Positions 1 through 12,270 of a stretch of 64,000 bases of DNA are shown one piece after another. The position numbers were made by a program, and so were the translations under genes. This DNA comes from Cryptomeria japonica (lineage: Eukaryota; Streptophyta; Pinopsida; Cupressales; Cupressaceae): contig NC_081406.1 of the NCBI RefSeq assembly GCF_030272615.1, positions 463,536,072-463,600,071 of the forward strand, written 5' to 3'. The stretch's first letter is position 1. The number at the start of each line of letters is the position of its first letter. A model generated the notes under the pieces. That model was not told the origin of the DNA and did not search any database. It saw only the letters and a list, made by a program, of their open reading frames with translations.

Positions 1-1597
1 TCACCTGATTTTCCCACCAAAAGCTAAGTCAAATCTTAGGTGGTTAGGGTTTCCTCATCAACATCAAGGCAAACCAAATCCAATTAGATCTTATCAAATT
101 TGATCTCCTAGACAACTATCTAGACATCACCATCATTAATGTGCCTTCAAAAACATGTTTTCTATGATTAGCAAACACAGATAGTCAATCAGTGAGACAC
201 AAGATCAATCACCATTAATGGTTCATAGATTTCATCATAAATCTCATCTTGCACTTGGACATTCTCCATCAATCACCTTAGTTTGACCTTCCTCAAGCCG
301 CACACCTTTGCAATACTCCCCATGATTTATGGGGTCTACCATTAATACCGACCAACTCTGCAACAACCTCGTCAGTGCACACTCCATCTATCATTGCATA
401 CAAGTCCACCCCCTTGACTCCACGTGGCACCTTTGTCGACCAACTTCTAGCTTGGACATTTATGTCATTTTAGACAGGATCATTGACCAAAAACTCAACC
501 GGTTCTTCTTTTCTTCTGGTTCACTAACCCTGTCGGTATCTCACACTTTACTGATTAACCTTCATGTCTGCTCTTTGTTGAACTGTTGGTGGAACACCTT
601 AACTAGTTGCTAGACATGTTTATCCATAGCATGCTCATTATCATTAGGTAGAAGCACATCTCTTAGACTCTTTTCTTCCTTACTAGTTCTCATGCTTACA
701 AGTACCCATCCTGATGACACCATGTCATCAAACTTTAGTGGTTTCCATCTAAGACATCTACTTGCCAGTTTTATTCTCTATTTTTAGCTGCTCCACTTTG
801 CCTTCTTCATCATTAGACTAAATATCATCTCAGTTGATTTGTCAAGTTGACAAACTCATCAATTATTTACTCTTCTTTTTCTATTTTGGTGGCATAACAT
901 GCCTTCTATCTTGGTCCACTGCATATCCTTGATTTCATGCACTTGAGGCATCCCCTTGATTCATTGGTAGATCCGGTGTCAGCCTTCAAACATCTTCCTT
1001 TATCTCTTCTTCCTTATCTCACATAACTATGATGCACACTATGCATAATAGAAGATAAGTTCCACTTACTAGTGGTGGTGATTCCTTGTCATCTTCATCC
1101 TACAATGCACTCATGTGGCTTGCCTATTTGTGCAACATATCTACAAACAAGCACATGTGATCTGGTGTGGGAACATTCATTGTCAGTCATCTCTTCATAT
1201 GGTGACTGCATCTCTATCCAGTGGGAGTCCCGTTATCCTATATCCACACAACATACCGGTGACCTATTCATCTTTCTCCTTCGGCATTGATGTGATTTAG
1301 GTAACATTTTTCCTCTTCATCACAAACAACATCCAAGCATCCTTCTCATTATCAACACTTCACTTACCAGTTGACATATTCTCCTTACTAGTGATACACT
1401 ATACTGGTAACCTGTCCATTTCATCCACACAAGTCAAACACTAACCTGTGTACCGATGACTCTAGTGGACATTCCTCTGAATGACATTCTCTTCTTTACC
1501 GATGACTGCAACACTTCATTGACATTAGGGACTTCATGTCAACAATACTCTCATACTGGTCATCCTTCTATACCGGTTGACATCAATGACAACACAA
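1..1597. other. Unassigned repeat-derived DNA
   Basis: No convincing gene is visible. The stretch has scattered CCGGT/ACCGGT motifs (for example near 1255, 1550 and 1575), which also pepper the LTRs and internal regions of the copia-type elements further right, so it is probably old retrotransposon sequence. The short open frames at 329-613, 1072-1290 and 1456-1749 have no recognisable domain and no coding-like continuity. Confidence 0.4.
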
Positions 1598-3684
1598 TGG
1601 CAACAAGGAGAGGCATCTCCCTAAAGCCATTGTATTTGGAGAATTTGAAATTGGTTGTGATAACTTGGAAAAGATCCAAGATTTTTTGGTCACAAACTAC
1701 AAATTCAAGGTGGGAATTGCCAACAATTATGACCCTCAGGGGTATATAGGGGACATAAGGCTAAATAAGTTCAAGGAGAGGAATTATCATCATGAATTAT
1801 ATGAAGTTAAAGATTTTTTGAGGAATGCTTTTTCCCAAGGAATCCATTAAGAGAAATAAAAAATGGGATGCGCTAAAGAAAATTGAAAGGGAGAGGATGG
1901 AAGAAGATAAGAAGTACACAAGGCTACTCAGAATAGAGTTCCAATCTGATATTGCAAGGATGATTCTCCTTCTCCGATTTGAAAATAAGATCATCAAAGA
2001 TGAAATCGAAATGAGAGAACAAACAAAAAGGGCAAAAATTTGAAGAGCATCCTACTACAAACATCCCCATATTTTCCAAGAAGGGGGTGGTCATTAGGGA
2101 AGAGGTGCAAACTAAGTCTTTGAAGACAAGAACTAAGGGTAAAGGGGCAGTGGTGGGAGAATAGGGAAAAAAGATAGAGGGGCAACTAGAGGCTGCAAGG
2201 TCAAGCACCAAGGGTAAAGGATGGGTGGTGGGAGAGATCAGAAGGGTGGAGAAAGGTAAAACCAGGATCTGAGATTTTGTTGATATCCCTAAGACCGATG
2301 ATCCAAATGTGCCCCCTCCTTCCCCTCCAAAGGATTTTTTCCATGAAGAGACACATGTAGAGAAATTGGATGAAAATGAAAGAGCTCTGGCTAAGGAAGT
2401 GGTTGATGAAAGGGCGGCTTTTGCAAGGGAATTCATGTCAGATGAAATTTTGTGAATTCCCCAGAGTATGTCTTTTTGGATTAAAGAAAAACTAAGAAAT
2501 GCAACTCCTGGGAAGAAGTAAATATTAACCCGAAAAACATTCAATGCACCCTCAGGAAATCTAGAGAAATGGTGACCAATAGTGGCATGATTCTAGTTGC
2601 TGGATGGGATCACGTGAAACTATTTTTGTTAGACCAAGTTGCTAGGCAAAATGACCCAAGGTATGTGAAAGAATATGAAAACTATGGGTCTGGAGTTCAT
2701 GTAAATATCAAAGCCTTTGTTGTTTAGGCCAGGGGATCAAGAGTAAATAGGCCAATTGTTCCTTTTGGGGTAGAGCAGCAGTGGGGAGAAGCAATCCTAG
2801 TGACAGCTAGTGATACCACAACAAGAGAGGTTGTTTGTCTGACTTCTCATGCAACACAATTTTCTCTATTGGTAGTCAAGGACTTAGAAGCGAAACATAA
2901 TGCTTTGAGGGATAGTTTGGCCAAGAAGTATCATGATTATAATTTGTTATTCATTGAGAATTATAAACTAAAGGATAAATTGAATAAAATAAAGGTAGGG
3001 ACCTCGAGAGGAATAAGGCTTAAGGAATTAGAAAGGGATACTAGAGAGCTTCAGGAGGCTAAGGAAGAAGCCTCTAGTACATATCTTAAAATCAGGAGAG
3101 ATACAATTTTGAATATATCTTACAGAGTCATGGATATATTAGAGGAGGTCCATACTAGTTGTTCCTCCCTAGAAAAAATTGACATTGATTTAGATTCCAT
3201 TCTTTCATTCTTTTTGCCCATTAAAGTTACTTGGATTCTTAAAGGGAAACAACTAAAGGAGGTTCTCCTGGCTGCTTCACAAAGGAAAGGGAAGCAATCA
3301 ATAAATGATATATTTGAATCATTCAAATGATTGCAATGATGGGATATCCTTTCAATTTTGACACCCATGAAACACATTAAAGACTTGGTCTCCTGATGTG
3401 CAAAATTTGAAAAGGCTATTTTAGGGGTTTTGGAAGCGTTGGAATCAAACCTGGACCAGGAGGCCTCATATAGTACAATTTTGGATAGAATCATGGATGT
3501 TGAGGGGTTGTACCACAAGATTGTTGTGGAAGTAGCGGGAGTACTAGCACATGCAACTAGGATAGATATAAATAGGCTAGAAAGCCTAAATTTTTTTGAA
3601 TAGCCAATTGACAAGATAGAGGGGTGGTACAACAAGTACTATGCTGTCCTCCAACAAGTCTTAGAAGAAGAAGAAGAGGAATAG
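1598..3684 (+). pseudogene. Decayed coiled-coil protein gene, TE-associated, function unknown
   Basis: I do not recognise the family. An ATG at 1598 opens a region whose three forward frames together read as one protein broken by frameshifts and stops. Clear pieces are 1665-1850, 1825-2043 and the longest, 2800-3330 (176 codons), followed by coding-like sequence to the Glu run at about 3666-3684. The pieces are rich in Lys, Glu, Leu and Arg with heptad-like spacing, which suggests coiled coils. No zinc knuckle, protease or polymerase motif is visible. It lies just 5' of the copia insertion, and the LTR-like repeat at 4010-4035 plus 19945-20460 follows it, so it may be the 3' open frame of an older LTR element. 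A non-TE host pseudogene is the alternative. Confidence 0.45.
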
Positions 3685-4035
3685 TCTTTGTTTTTGCCAT
3701 TTTGTCTTCCTTCCTTGTAGGCCTGCTACACTAGATAGTGACTTCTCAAGTAGAAGGGAATGAATGACTAACAAGGAGGGTACCACACTATCAACAAGGA
3801 CACCTTTTGATGTACTTCCTAGTTAGGGTCTTTTGACATATATGCTCATTGGCTTGAAGCTTGTTTCGCTCCCTTGTGTCATTAAAGGGAATTTAGGGCC
3901 TTGAGTACTATTCTAGAAATTTTAAGATCATATGTACTAAAAAAAGGCTTACAAGTAATAGAATGACATAGTTTTGCAAGAGTATTGCACCAAAATTCTA
4001 TGAATGTACTTATTTTGACTTGAAGATCAATAAAG
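3685..4035 (+). other. 3' non-coding tail ending in AATAAAG
   Basis: Non-coding sequence after the coiled-coil pseudogene. It ends with AATAAAG (4029-4035), directly at the left edge of the copia insertion. When the copia element is removed, this end joins 19945 onward and lines up with a second, similar copy beginning near 20302. That suggests the terminal part of an older LTR. Confidence 0.4.
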
Positions 4036-5239
4036 TGTTAGCCATTTGGTGAAATTGATTATGTGTTACATTGATGTCAACACTAGGTGTTTGGATGCTT
4101 TACCAACACCCTTATGGTCCTGGTAGGTTGAGTGGTTTCTAGCTAACTTGGATCTGGCATGATCTAGTAGGCTCCATTATAATATGGTGATGGAATTGAC
4201 TTGTTCATGATACTCATACTCATATTTGGTCAATTGGTTTTGGACTGGTGATCTTATGCTATCCAGCTTGCTTAGAAGATTGGTTTCTAGTTCCGATGAG
4301 GGTTTCACCAGTTGAGATTTTGGTGGAGATCTTTGATGAATTGCATAAGTGGTATTGGTGCAACTTTTGGTGGAGTTTCAGGATGTTGTTGGTGATCATG
4401 TTCAAGACTTGGTGGTTAGAGATCATTGCTATAGCATGTGGACCTATCCTAGGTCCCAGTTCATGTAGGTTATGGACCGGCTTTAATGTAACGTGTAGAT
4501 AGGACCTATTGATGTATTTTCGAGATGTCTTATGTGTTGATATAATTTATTTGGTCTAAGGCTAACATGGTTTGTAATTATGTAATTAGTTTATTGTCTG
4601 GTGGCCGACTTGATTGTTTATGGTCGAGGGTCTGTATATATAGATGTAAGATTTAATTGTAGATCATCATGGTTATTGTTAGAGGTCATGGTCAAGGAAT
4701 GTAATGTGCAAATAATGTAATATCATTAGGAGAGGAGTTGATCTATCATTGGAGATTGAATTGGGTTTATGTAAGAGGATTTAGTCATATGGTATTCAGC
4801 TCAACCAGAACTATACTCAAGCATAGGAGATGCTATCTTTTGTAGTTAAACACTTCTCTGGATTGTAGTATGGATTTATATGTAATCAGTGAGGCTCTTT
4901 TTGTACTGAGAAATGCACTCTAGGTTGTTGGTCTTCCTATAAGTGCAGGCCCCTTAATTGTAATTCACATACTTACTATGAAAGTATTATCTAACTATGG
5001 GTAGGCTTCCCACCATGGTTTTTCCCTTTACCAATTTTTCCATGTACAAATCTTGGTGTTATGTGGATGGTATTTATTATGTGATTATTGTTTATGCTTA
5101 ATTGCTTTATCTGCTATTATTGGTATTAATGTTTTGAGTTTTGGTGTTAAAGTTTAAATTGCTAATGGTTTCGGTAATCTGTGACAACTGATTCACCCCC
5201 CTCTCTCAGTTGTCTTCTAGTTATTTGAATTGTCTAACA
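4036..5239 (+). repeat. 5' LTR of Sirevirus-like copia element
   Basis: 1204 bp, starting TGTTAG and ending CTAACA, a perfect 6-bp inverted end. It aligns along its length with 9848-10083 plus 18963-19944. It has a TATA-like run at about 4634-4642 (tatatatag) and the tract GATTCACCCCCCTC near 5190-5210, close to the LTR end. Confidence 0.9.
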
Positions 5240-5241
5240 AT

Positions 5242-5253
5242 TTGTATCAGATA
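5242..5253 (+). promoter_or_regulatory. Degenerate tRNA-Met primer-binding site
   Basis: TTGTATCAGATA lies 2 bp after the LTR end and matches TGGTATCAGAGC, the usual plant initiator tRNA-Met site, at 9 of 12 bases. Confidence 0.7.
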
Positions 5254-5297
5254 TTTGGTCCTCTTTGGAGAAAGATTAACTGCTTGAGGAACATCCT

Positions 5298-6343
5298 ATG
5301 GCAGTTAATAGTTCAAGTTCATCCACTTATTTTGGAGCTATCTTCCAAAGGGATATTCTGAGGCTTGATGGAACAAATTACACAATATGGAAGATTTGGA
5401 TGGAGACTCATTTGAGATGTCTTCGAAAGGAGATTTGGGAGATCACACATAATGGTGTCACACCCTATAATCCAGAATCTGGCAATTATCCTCCAACAAA
5501 CCTGGACAAGGAGCTTGAGAATGATTGTAGAGAAAGAGAAGCCCTCTTGTGAGCACTTTCTGATCAAGAAATAATGGGTTTAACCAACAAATCATCTACA
5601 AAGGCTATATGGGATAAGTTGAAGACTCTTAATGAAGGTGAACCTATACTGAAAATTGCTAAACTTGATCGTTACCGGGTGAGATATGAAAACTTGAAGA
5701 TTGAAGAAGATGAAAGGATTATTGCATTGATGGAAAGGGTAAATGAGATTGTTATGGGAATTCAATGTTGTGGTGGAACTCTGAGAAAAGATGAAATTGT
5801 TTCTAAAGTCCTGAGAGCCCTACCAAAAACTTAGAAAATGAAGGCTACTCCTATTAATGAGTTGATAAAAATGGCTAATACATCTGTCAACAAAGATACT
5901 TTGGTTGGGAAACTATTTGCTTTGGAGCTTGAAGAATTTGGACCTTCTGGAGTTGTGAAGACTGAACCTGGTTTTCATGAATCTACATCTACAACTACTA
6001 AGAAAGATTGGAAAGCTTTATATGCAAAGGAATTGGAAGATATGAAGAGAAAAGATGATGAGTTTGAACAACTTGAAGCACTATTTCTTAGAAGAGTACC
6101 TAAAGGACTGATAGGAAGTAAGTATGAAGGAAAAACAACTTTTAAATATTTTGTATGTAATAAGATTAGTCATTTTGCATCTAGATGTCCTAAAAGGAAT
6201 TCAAGATTTGAAGAAACAGTTAGAAGATCATCTAAGCCTAACCCTGGATATCATAATTAGTATAAGCACAATAAAAACAGAGACAAATCATGCTACATAG
6301 TGGATGAGGAAGACATTATTGTTTCTGATGATTAACTGATAGA
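5298..6343 (+). pseudogene. gag: copia gag (capsid/nucleocapsid), several stops
   Basis: Structural protein that would package the element RNA. The ATG at 5298 is the first after the primer-binding site and starts MAVNSSSSS. The segment LDGTNYTIWKIWMETHL is typical of the copia Gag N-terminus. One frame stays readable from 5298 past 6343 but is cut by TGA at 5550, TAG at 5832, TAG at 6258 and TAA at 6333. The nucleocapsid zinc knuckle near 6150-6200 reads YFVCNKISHFASRC. The family pattern is CX2CX4HX4C, so the first Cys is Tyr (one base change) and the Gly before His is Ser. Gag and protease lie in the same frame, consistent with one Gag-Pol polyprotein. Confidence 0.85.
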
Positions 6344-6990
6344 AGACTCTACTAGTGGATCTTACAATGGGAAGGAATGTGTTTTCCTGGCTGTCAAGGA
6401 AGATGATCTGACACTGGAAAATAATTTACCTAAAGAGAAGGCACTTGCTGCTAAAATTGAAGACAAGGATAAATGGGTAATTGATAGTGTTTGTTCACAT
6501 CATATGACAGGAGATAAAGGGAAGTTTCTATCTTTGCAAGAATTTGATGGTGGTTTAGTAGATTTGGAGATGACAAGGCATGTATGATGAAAGGAAAAGG
6601 AACTATATCATTGGATGGTAAGAACAATACTAACAATGCTTATTATGTTAAAGGTTTGAGGCATAATCTTTCGAGTGTAGGACAATTGGTAGATAAGGGA
6701 TTTTATTTACATTTCAAGGAAGGAAAATGCAAAATCATTAACAGATCTGGCTTGGAGATTACAATCGGTACATAGACAAAAGGTAATATATTTTATTTGA
6801 ACTCCGGTGAGAAGACATGTTTGGTTACACACATTGATGAGAGTTGGCTATGGCATAAAAGGATGTGTCATATGAATTTTGATTGCATTGTGAAGATCAG
6901 TTCAACTACGACAGTTAGGGACATACCTAAGATTATGAAGCCCTATAATCCAGTATGTAAAGAATGTCAAATAGGTAAACAAGCCTGAAC
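6344..6990 (+). pseudogene. pol: copia protease and GAG-pre-integrase region
   Basis: Aspartic protease of the polyprotein followed by the small pre-integrase zinc region. The active-site stretch reads WVIDSVCSHHMTG (Asp codon 6483-6485); relatives have D-S-G/A, so the third residue is Val here. Around 6560-6590 the frame shifts. From 6797 the pre-integrase segment reads LWHKRMCHMNFDCI with a following CKECQIGKQA, giving the His/Cys pairs of the integrase zinc-binding domain. It ends at a TGA (6986). Assignment is firm; activity is not possible in this copy. Confidence 0.8.
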
Positions 6991-7892
6991 CTCTTTTAGG
7001 AGTATACAAGATAAATCAAATGATGTTCTTGATCTTATTCATACTATTTTGTGTGGCCCTGCTAGAGTTAAAAGTTTTCAAGGTAATAGATATTTCATGC
7101 TAATCATTGATGATTATTCTAGAATAATGTAGGTTACTTTTCTAAAAGAAAAATCTAAAGCATTTGAAAATTTTAAAATCTTTAAGGCTAAAGTGGAAAC
7201 TGAGACAGGATTGAAGATTAAATGTTTTAGATTAGATCATGGTGGAAAATTCACATCCGGTGAGTTTAATAACTTTTGTGACAACCATAGTATAAGAAGA
7301 AAATTTTCTGCTCCCGGGACACCTCAGTAGAATGGAGTTGTGGAAAGGAAGAAAAGAACTATCTTGGATGTTACTAGAACAATGATGATGAAAGATAGTC
7401 TACCTCATATCTACTAGAGAGAAGCAGTGAGTACAACAGTTTATACATTCAATAGAGTACATATAAAGGAGAAACCGGTAAGACACCTTATGAATTATGG
7501 TTTGGCAATACACCTACAGTTAAGTATTTCAAAATTTTTGGTAGTAAATGTTATATCAGGAGAGATGATATCATTGGGAAATTTGATCATAGATGTGATG
7601 AAGGCATATTTCTTGCTTATTCTAATGAAATAAAAGCATATAAATGTTATAACAAGAGATTGCAGAGAATTATGGAGAGTTATAATGTCAAAGTAGATGA
7701 GCTGATCAAAAGTGAAATAAGAGTTTATGTAGCACCTTTACCGAAATAGAGAGTTGAACTAGTTACTTCAGAAACATCAGAGAATTCTATAGTTACTGAA
7801 GAATAGGGAAGAGGAACATAAAGTCAGAAGACTCCTAGGTATGTGAGATTGAATCATTTTGAAGATCCAATCATGGGGATAAGAGAAATGGA
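6991..7892 (+). pseudogene. pol: copia integrase, decayed
   Basis: Integrase core that would insert the cDNA. Recognisable pieces: YFMLIIDDYSRIM (first catalytic Asp), LDHGGKFTSGEFNNFC (second Asp, usually in DNGGEF), and APGTPQ-stop-NGVVERKKRT, where a TAG replaces the Gln of TPQQNG and the catalytic Glu follows. A frameshift near 7490-7500 separates this from a readable part in another frame (TPYELW, then FGSKCYIRRDD). Stops at 7131, 7328 and 7416 are in the main frame. The tail to 7892 is the poorly conserved linker to reverse transcriptase. Confidence 0.8.
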
Positions 7893-8850
7893 GTGATGAC
7901 AAGAAGAAGACTAGAAACTAACGAGGTATGTTTAATTTTAGAAGTTGAACCGGTATTAGTAATTGAGGCATGTAAAGATAAATATTGGTTTAAAGCTATG
8001 GAAGAAGAATTAGATCAGAATGAGAAAAATAAAACATGGACCTTGGTTCCCCGGCCTAAAAATAAAAAAGTTATTGGAACTAAATGGGTTTTTAGGAATA
8101 AATTGAATGAGGATGGTCAAGTTATAAGGAATAAGGCTAGATTTGTTTGTAAAGGATATTCTCAGAAGGAAGGAATTGATTATGGAGAAACTTTTGCACT
8201 TGTATCTAGGATTGAAGTTGTAAGATTATTTCTTGCCTATGCTGCTTATAAAAACTACAAAGTTTATCAGATGGATGTTAAATATCCATTTTTGAATGAG
8301 GATATTGATGAGGAAGTTTATATTGAGAAACCTAACTGTTTTTCACTATTAGATTATACAAATATGGTTTGTAGGTTAATAAAAGCTTTATATGGTTTCA
8401 AACAAGCACCTAGAGCTTAGTATCTAAGGTTGGATAAATATCTTTTGAAGCTTGGTTTTACTAAGGGCAGTGCTGACAGCAATTTATATTATAAAATCAC
8501 TGATGATGATATACTGATTATTGAATTAATTATTGATGACATTATTTTTGGAGGTGAAGACAAGTTATGCATAAAATTTTCTAAGAATATGGAGGAAGAA
8601 TTGGAGATGTCTATGATTAGTGAGATGAAATTTTTCCTAGGTTTGCAGATTACTCAGACTGACAAAGGTATTTTCATCTGTCAAACTAAATATGCTAAGG
8701 AATTGTTGAAGGAATTTGGTATGGGAGATTCTAAACCAATAAGTACTCCTATGGTTACAACTAAAAAATTGACAAGAAAAGATGTTTCTGTACCGATAAT
8801 CCTACAAGATACAAATCTGTGATTGGAGGTCTACTTTATTTGGTTCAGAC
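7893..8850 (+). pseudogene. pol: copia reverse transcriptase
   Basis: RVT_2-type reverse transcriptase. From 7893 the frame reads NKTWTLVPRPKNKKVIGTKW, the conserved N-terminal block, then ARFVCKGYSQKEGIDYGETF and YQMDVKYPFLNEDI, which contains the first catalytic Asp (usually VKSAFLNG). The block RALYGFKQAPRAW is present as KALYGFKQAPRA followed by TAG (8418) in place of Trp. The catalytic YVDD box reads IIDDIIFGG, so Tyr-Val is Ile-Ile while both Asp remain. SEMKFFLGLQI and KYAKELLKEFGM follow. The frame is lost after 8822. Confidence 0.88.
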
Positions 8851-9428
8851 TAGGCCTAACATTATGAATGTTGTTTGTATTGTTTCAAGATTTCAGAGTG
8901 ATCCTAGAGAAAATCGTAAGATGGCGATGAAAAGGATTTTTCAGATACTTGCAAGGTACATCAGAATATGGCTTGTGGTACCCTAAGGAGGATAACTTTA
9001 CTTTATGTGCATATACAGATGTTGATTAGGCTGGAGATGTTGATGACCAGAAAAGTACTTTCAGCGGAGCTTTCTTTCTTGGAAAGAAGTTGGTTTCATG
9101 GATCAACAAGAAATAGTCATATACTTCTTTATCTACTGCGGAAGCTAAGTATGTTGTTGTTGCTACTAACTATACACAAGTTTTATGGATGAAGCAATTG
9201 CTGAAGGATATAAAGCTGGACTGTGATGCACCGGTAGTTATTCACTGTGATAACTCTGCTGCTATTGATATATCAAAGAATTTGGTATTTCATTCTAAAA
9301 CAAAGCCAATATCTATCAAGTATAACTTTTTAAAGTTGAAGGTGGAAGCAAATGAAGTTAGACTAGTTTATGTGAACACTAAAGAGAAGATTGTAGATAT
9401 TTTCACTAAACCTTTGCCCAAGGAATAA
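8851..9428 (+). pseudogene. pol: copia RNase H domain
   Basis: C-terminal RNase H of the polyprotein. Readable segments in shifting frames include AYTDVD-stop-AGDVDDQKST (Trp replaced by TAG), SLSTAEAKYVVVATNYTQ, and from 9189 an open frame with VIHCDNSAAIDISKN (DNQSA-type motif), KTKPISIKYNFLK (usually the HIDI(R/K)YHF block) and VDIFTKPLPKE at the end. TAA at 9426-9428 is the natural polyprotein end, since DIFTKPL is the usual copia terminus. Confidence 0.88.
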
Positions 9429-9563
9429 TTTGAGTACCTAAGAGACAGATTGGGATTTTCTGCCCCTCTGGTAGAGACTTGATTGATGCAGTTTGGCATC
9501 AGTCCAACATGCATTATCATAGATACTATTCATTTTGACACTGATGTGGGGATGCTACTGCTT

Positions 9564-9847
9564 AGGGGGAGTAGTCAACTTTGTGATTCAGTGGCTTATG
9601 TTTTTGCTTTGATATTTTTGTCAGACTTTTGGCATTGATGTCAAAGGTGGAATGATATTGATGTGAAAAAGGAAGAGGAATTCAGAGCTTTATAGAGATA
9701 TTATTTACAGGGGGAGTTTGGTCTTTATTTCAGAGCTATTTGTGGGAGATTATTGGTTGTCTTCCATTGGGGGAGACTTGTTTGGCATTTCTTGGTACTT
9801 AGATGTTTTTCACATCTAGTGTTGTCATCAATTCCAAAGGGGGAGAT
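9564..9847 (+). promoter_or_regulatory. Multiple polypurine tracts upstream of 3' LTR
   Basis: Four GGGGGAG tracts occur between the pol stop and the 3' LTR: 9565-9571, 9710-9716, 9768-9775 and 9838-9847. The last (AAAGGGGGAGAT) abuts the LTR and should prime plus-strand synthesis. Repeated polypurine tracts are a known hallmark of Sireviruses. Confidence 0.75.
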
Positions 9848-10083
9848 TGTTGGCCTTTTGGTGGAATTGATAATGTGATGCATTGATGTTTTGTCATTGA
9901 TGCCAACACTAGCTATTTGGATGCTTTACCAACACCCTTCTGGTCCGGATAGGTTTAGTGGTTTTTGGTTAACTTGGATCTGAGATGATCTGGTAGGCTC
10001 TGATATAGTCTAGTGATGAAATTGACCTGTTCATGATACTCATACTCATATTTGTTCAGTTGGTTTTGGTGTGGTGATCAGAT
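9848..10083 (+). repeat. 3' LTR of copia element, left fragment
   Basis: Starts TGTTGGCC right after the polypurine tract and aligns with 4036-4257 of the 5' LTR. It stops where the gypsy element begins. The right fragment is 18963-19944. Confidence 0.9.
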
Positions 10084-12216
10084 TGGTGCGGGAGCACCTA
10101 GTTGAGTAAAAACTCTCCTTTTTAGTTTTTTATGTTGTCATATTTGTAATGTCTTGTGTTAGGTTTATGATGTTGTTTTAGGTTGTTGTGTGTCTTTTCT
10201 AGTGGTTTTGATCTCATTTTGTGCTCAAGAGGTCAAGTTTTACCTTTCAGGACTTGAGTTCACAATTCTGGTAAAAAATGTGTAAAATTGCCTAAAAGGT
10301 CTCAAAATGCTTTCCAAAGCATTGAAAAATGTTTATTAAGTGTTTTTAAGCATTTCTTAGGTTTTTAGATGAGTTGATGAGGTTTGGTTGTCAAAGGTGT
10401 CATTTTGTGCAACAAAAATTGCTCACCTTGTTCAAAAGTTGTCATTTTTGAAGTCAAAAATGTGAAAAAATAATGCTACAGCAATATGTCCATACAAGAA
10501 ATCTTAACTAAATCAAAAAAAATTTAAATAGGCCACCCTCTTCCTTGTATAGGGTTGGCATATGTGAAACAAAGTTATTTTTTTCAATAAAAGGAGTGCA
10601 TTTTCTGGTTTTCATGGCAATTTGAACTTGTTTTGAGTAACAGTCTGTATTGTAGCATATTTTGTCCATACTATTCCTTCTAGGAAGTGTTCTTAGTGGT
10701 TATACAATGCTCTCCAAGAAATCTTTGCATTGATTTTCCATTTACAAGTTGATTAGATAAAATTTCTTCCATTTTGTGTGCTCACTGCCCTGTCAAGGGT
10801 TTGGGGTCTAAAAATGTAGCAATTTGACTAATCTAGGCCTGGGCTCCCACCAAATGGATTTGGTCAAGTTTCTATGCATGTATATAATGTACATAAGTTC
10901 CTTTTATGCTAGGATTATGATAGAAAAGATGAGATTGAGCACTTATTAGGCAAGTTGTCTAACTTGGCTAGTAATCTTCCTTTATGCTCAAAATTTGGAT
11001 TCTAAGCATCAAGTAATGAAAAAAACATGGACAGAGGTCTGCACCTATCCTAAAATCTATTTGGAGGGATTGGATCACCAAAATTTATCCATTTTTGCAT
11101 TATAAAGTGTCACGGTTTGTAAAGGGCAGCGAACTCCCTGTTTTGGGAAATATATTGGTTTTCGGCACCAAGATTGTCTTTGAAACCTTCTATGCTTGAA
11201 GAATTCACCATAATTGTTCAAGGAAGAGTTAAATTGTTTTTAACAGGTTTATATATGCTTTGGTGCAGGCATTTTAGAAGTTCTAACCCTCCTTTGTGCA
11301 GAGATAATAGTGAAAAGACAGAAAAACAGTGAAAATGACTATTTTTGTCAACTTTTACAGCTAGTGTGCCAAGTGTTTGGAAAAATGACAAGTGGAAAGT
11401 GTTTGAACAGTGATCTCCAAGGTGTGGCAAAGCCCAATGGTCATTTTTCGGCCTTGGTTTGTGAAGGAGAAGTGTATTTAATAAAGAAAGCTGAAACACC
11501 TCTTGAAACCCTACAAAAGTGCCATAAATAGTGGACAGTCCTCATTTTGCATTGACAAAGGCTTAAACCATCAAAATATATTAGCTTATACCTCTAAAAC
11601 ATCAACCAAGATGATTTTGTTGGAGGAATTTCCCATTGTTGGGTTGGGTGAAAAAAAAAGTGCCAATTAGCCCTCCACGGGCTACTAGCCTTTCGGGCCT
11701 ATTTCACAAAAAATGCTTAACCCGATTTGAATAAGGTTAAGGAGACTTGCTAAGTTAGTTGAAAGTCATTTGAAAACTCAGTAAGAACCATTGAAAATCC
11801 TTTTTAGGAGGATAAACTCCATTTTTGACTTAATCCAAGCATTGGTGGGTTTGAGTAACCTAGAGCAAGGCAAGGTTGAAACTTCAAACCATGAATAAAA
11901 CTATGAATAGCCCTTAAACCTCCTTCTTGGGACATTGGAGGAGGTCAATTTATAGTCAAGGGACAGCAAGGGTGAGCAAGAGTATGTTTGGGAGTGGAGT
12001 GACTAGTTAAGCAAGGTAATGAAAGCTTGAGTAAGGAAGGAATGACAATACATTGGGTGATTGGTTGAGGGGTGTATGAGGTGTTGAGAAACTAGAAATC
12101 AAAAATTGAAATCACAACTAGAAGGAGGACTTAAAAACTTTGTCCTTGAGAACCATTTGATGTTGTTTAAACCATTTAAGAAACATTGAGTAGCTTCTCT
12201 CACAATCTCCCTATCA
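10084..12216 (+). repeat. 5' LTR of gypsy element
   Basis: 2133 bp, starts TGGTGCGGGAGCACC (itself a short hairpin, GGTGC...GCACC) and ends CTCCCTATCA. It aligns along its length with 16833-18957. The open frames 11218-11499 and 11310-11531 lie inside it and are not genes. Confidence 0.92.
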
Positions 12217-12219
12217 TAG

Positions 12220-12232
12220 TGGTATCAGAGCC
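12220..12232 (+). promoter_or_regulatory. tRNA-Met primer-binding site of gypsy element
   Basis: TGGTATCAGAGCC, three bases after the LTR end, matches the complement of the plant initiator tRNA-Met 3' end exactly. Confidence 0.93.
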
Positions 12233-12270
12233 AATGATAGATTCAGGAATAAAGGATTATTAGGAGAAAC

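Noticed and set aside
1924-2544. 206-codon minus-strand frame
   Set aside because: Antisense shadow of the plus-strand coiled-coil region, whose Lys/Glu codons give few stops in reverse.
11218-11531. Open frames within gypsy LTR, also seen at 17911-18192
   Set aside because: They lie in LTR sequence; the two LTR copies do not keep the same frame.
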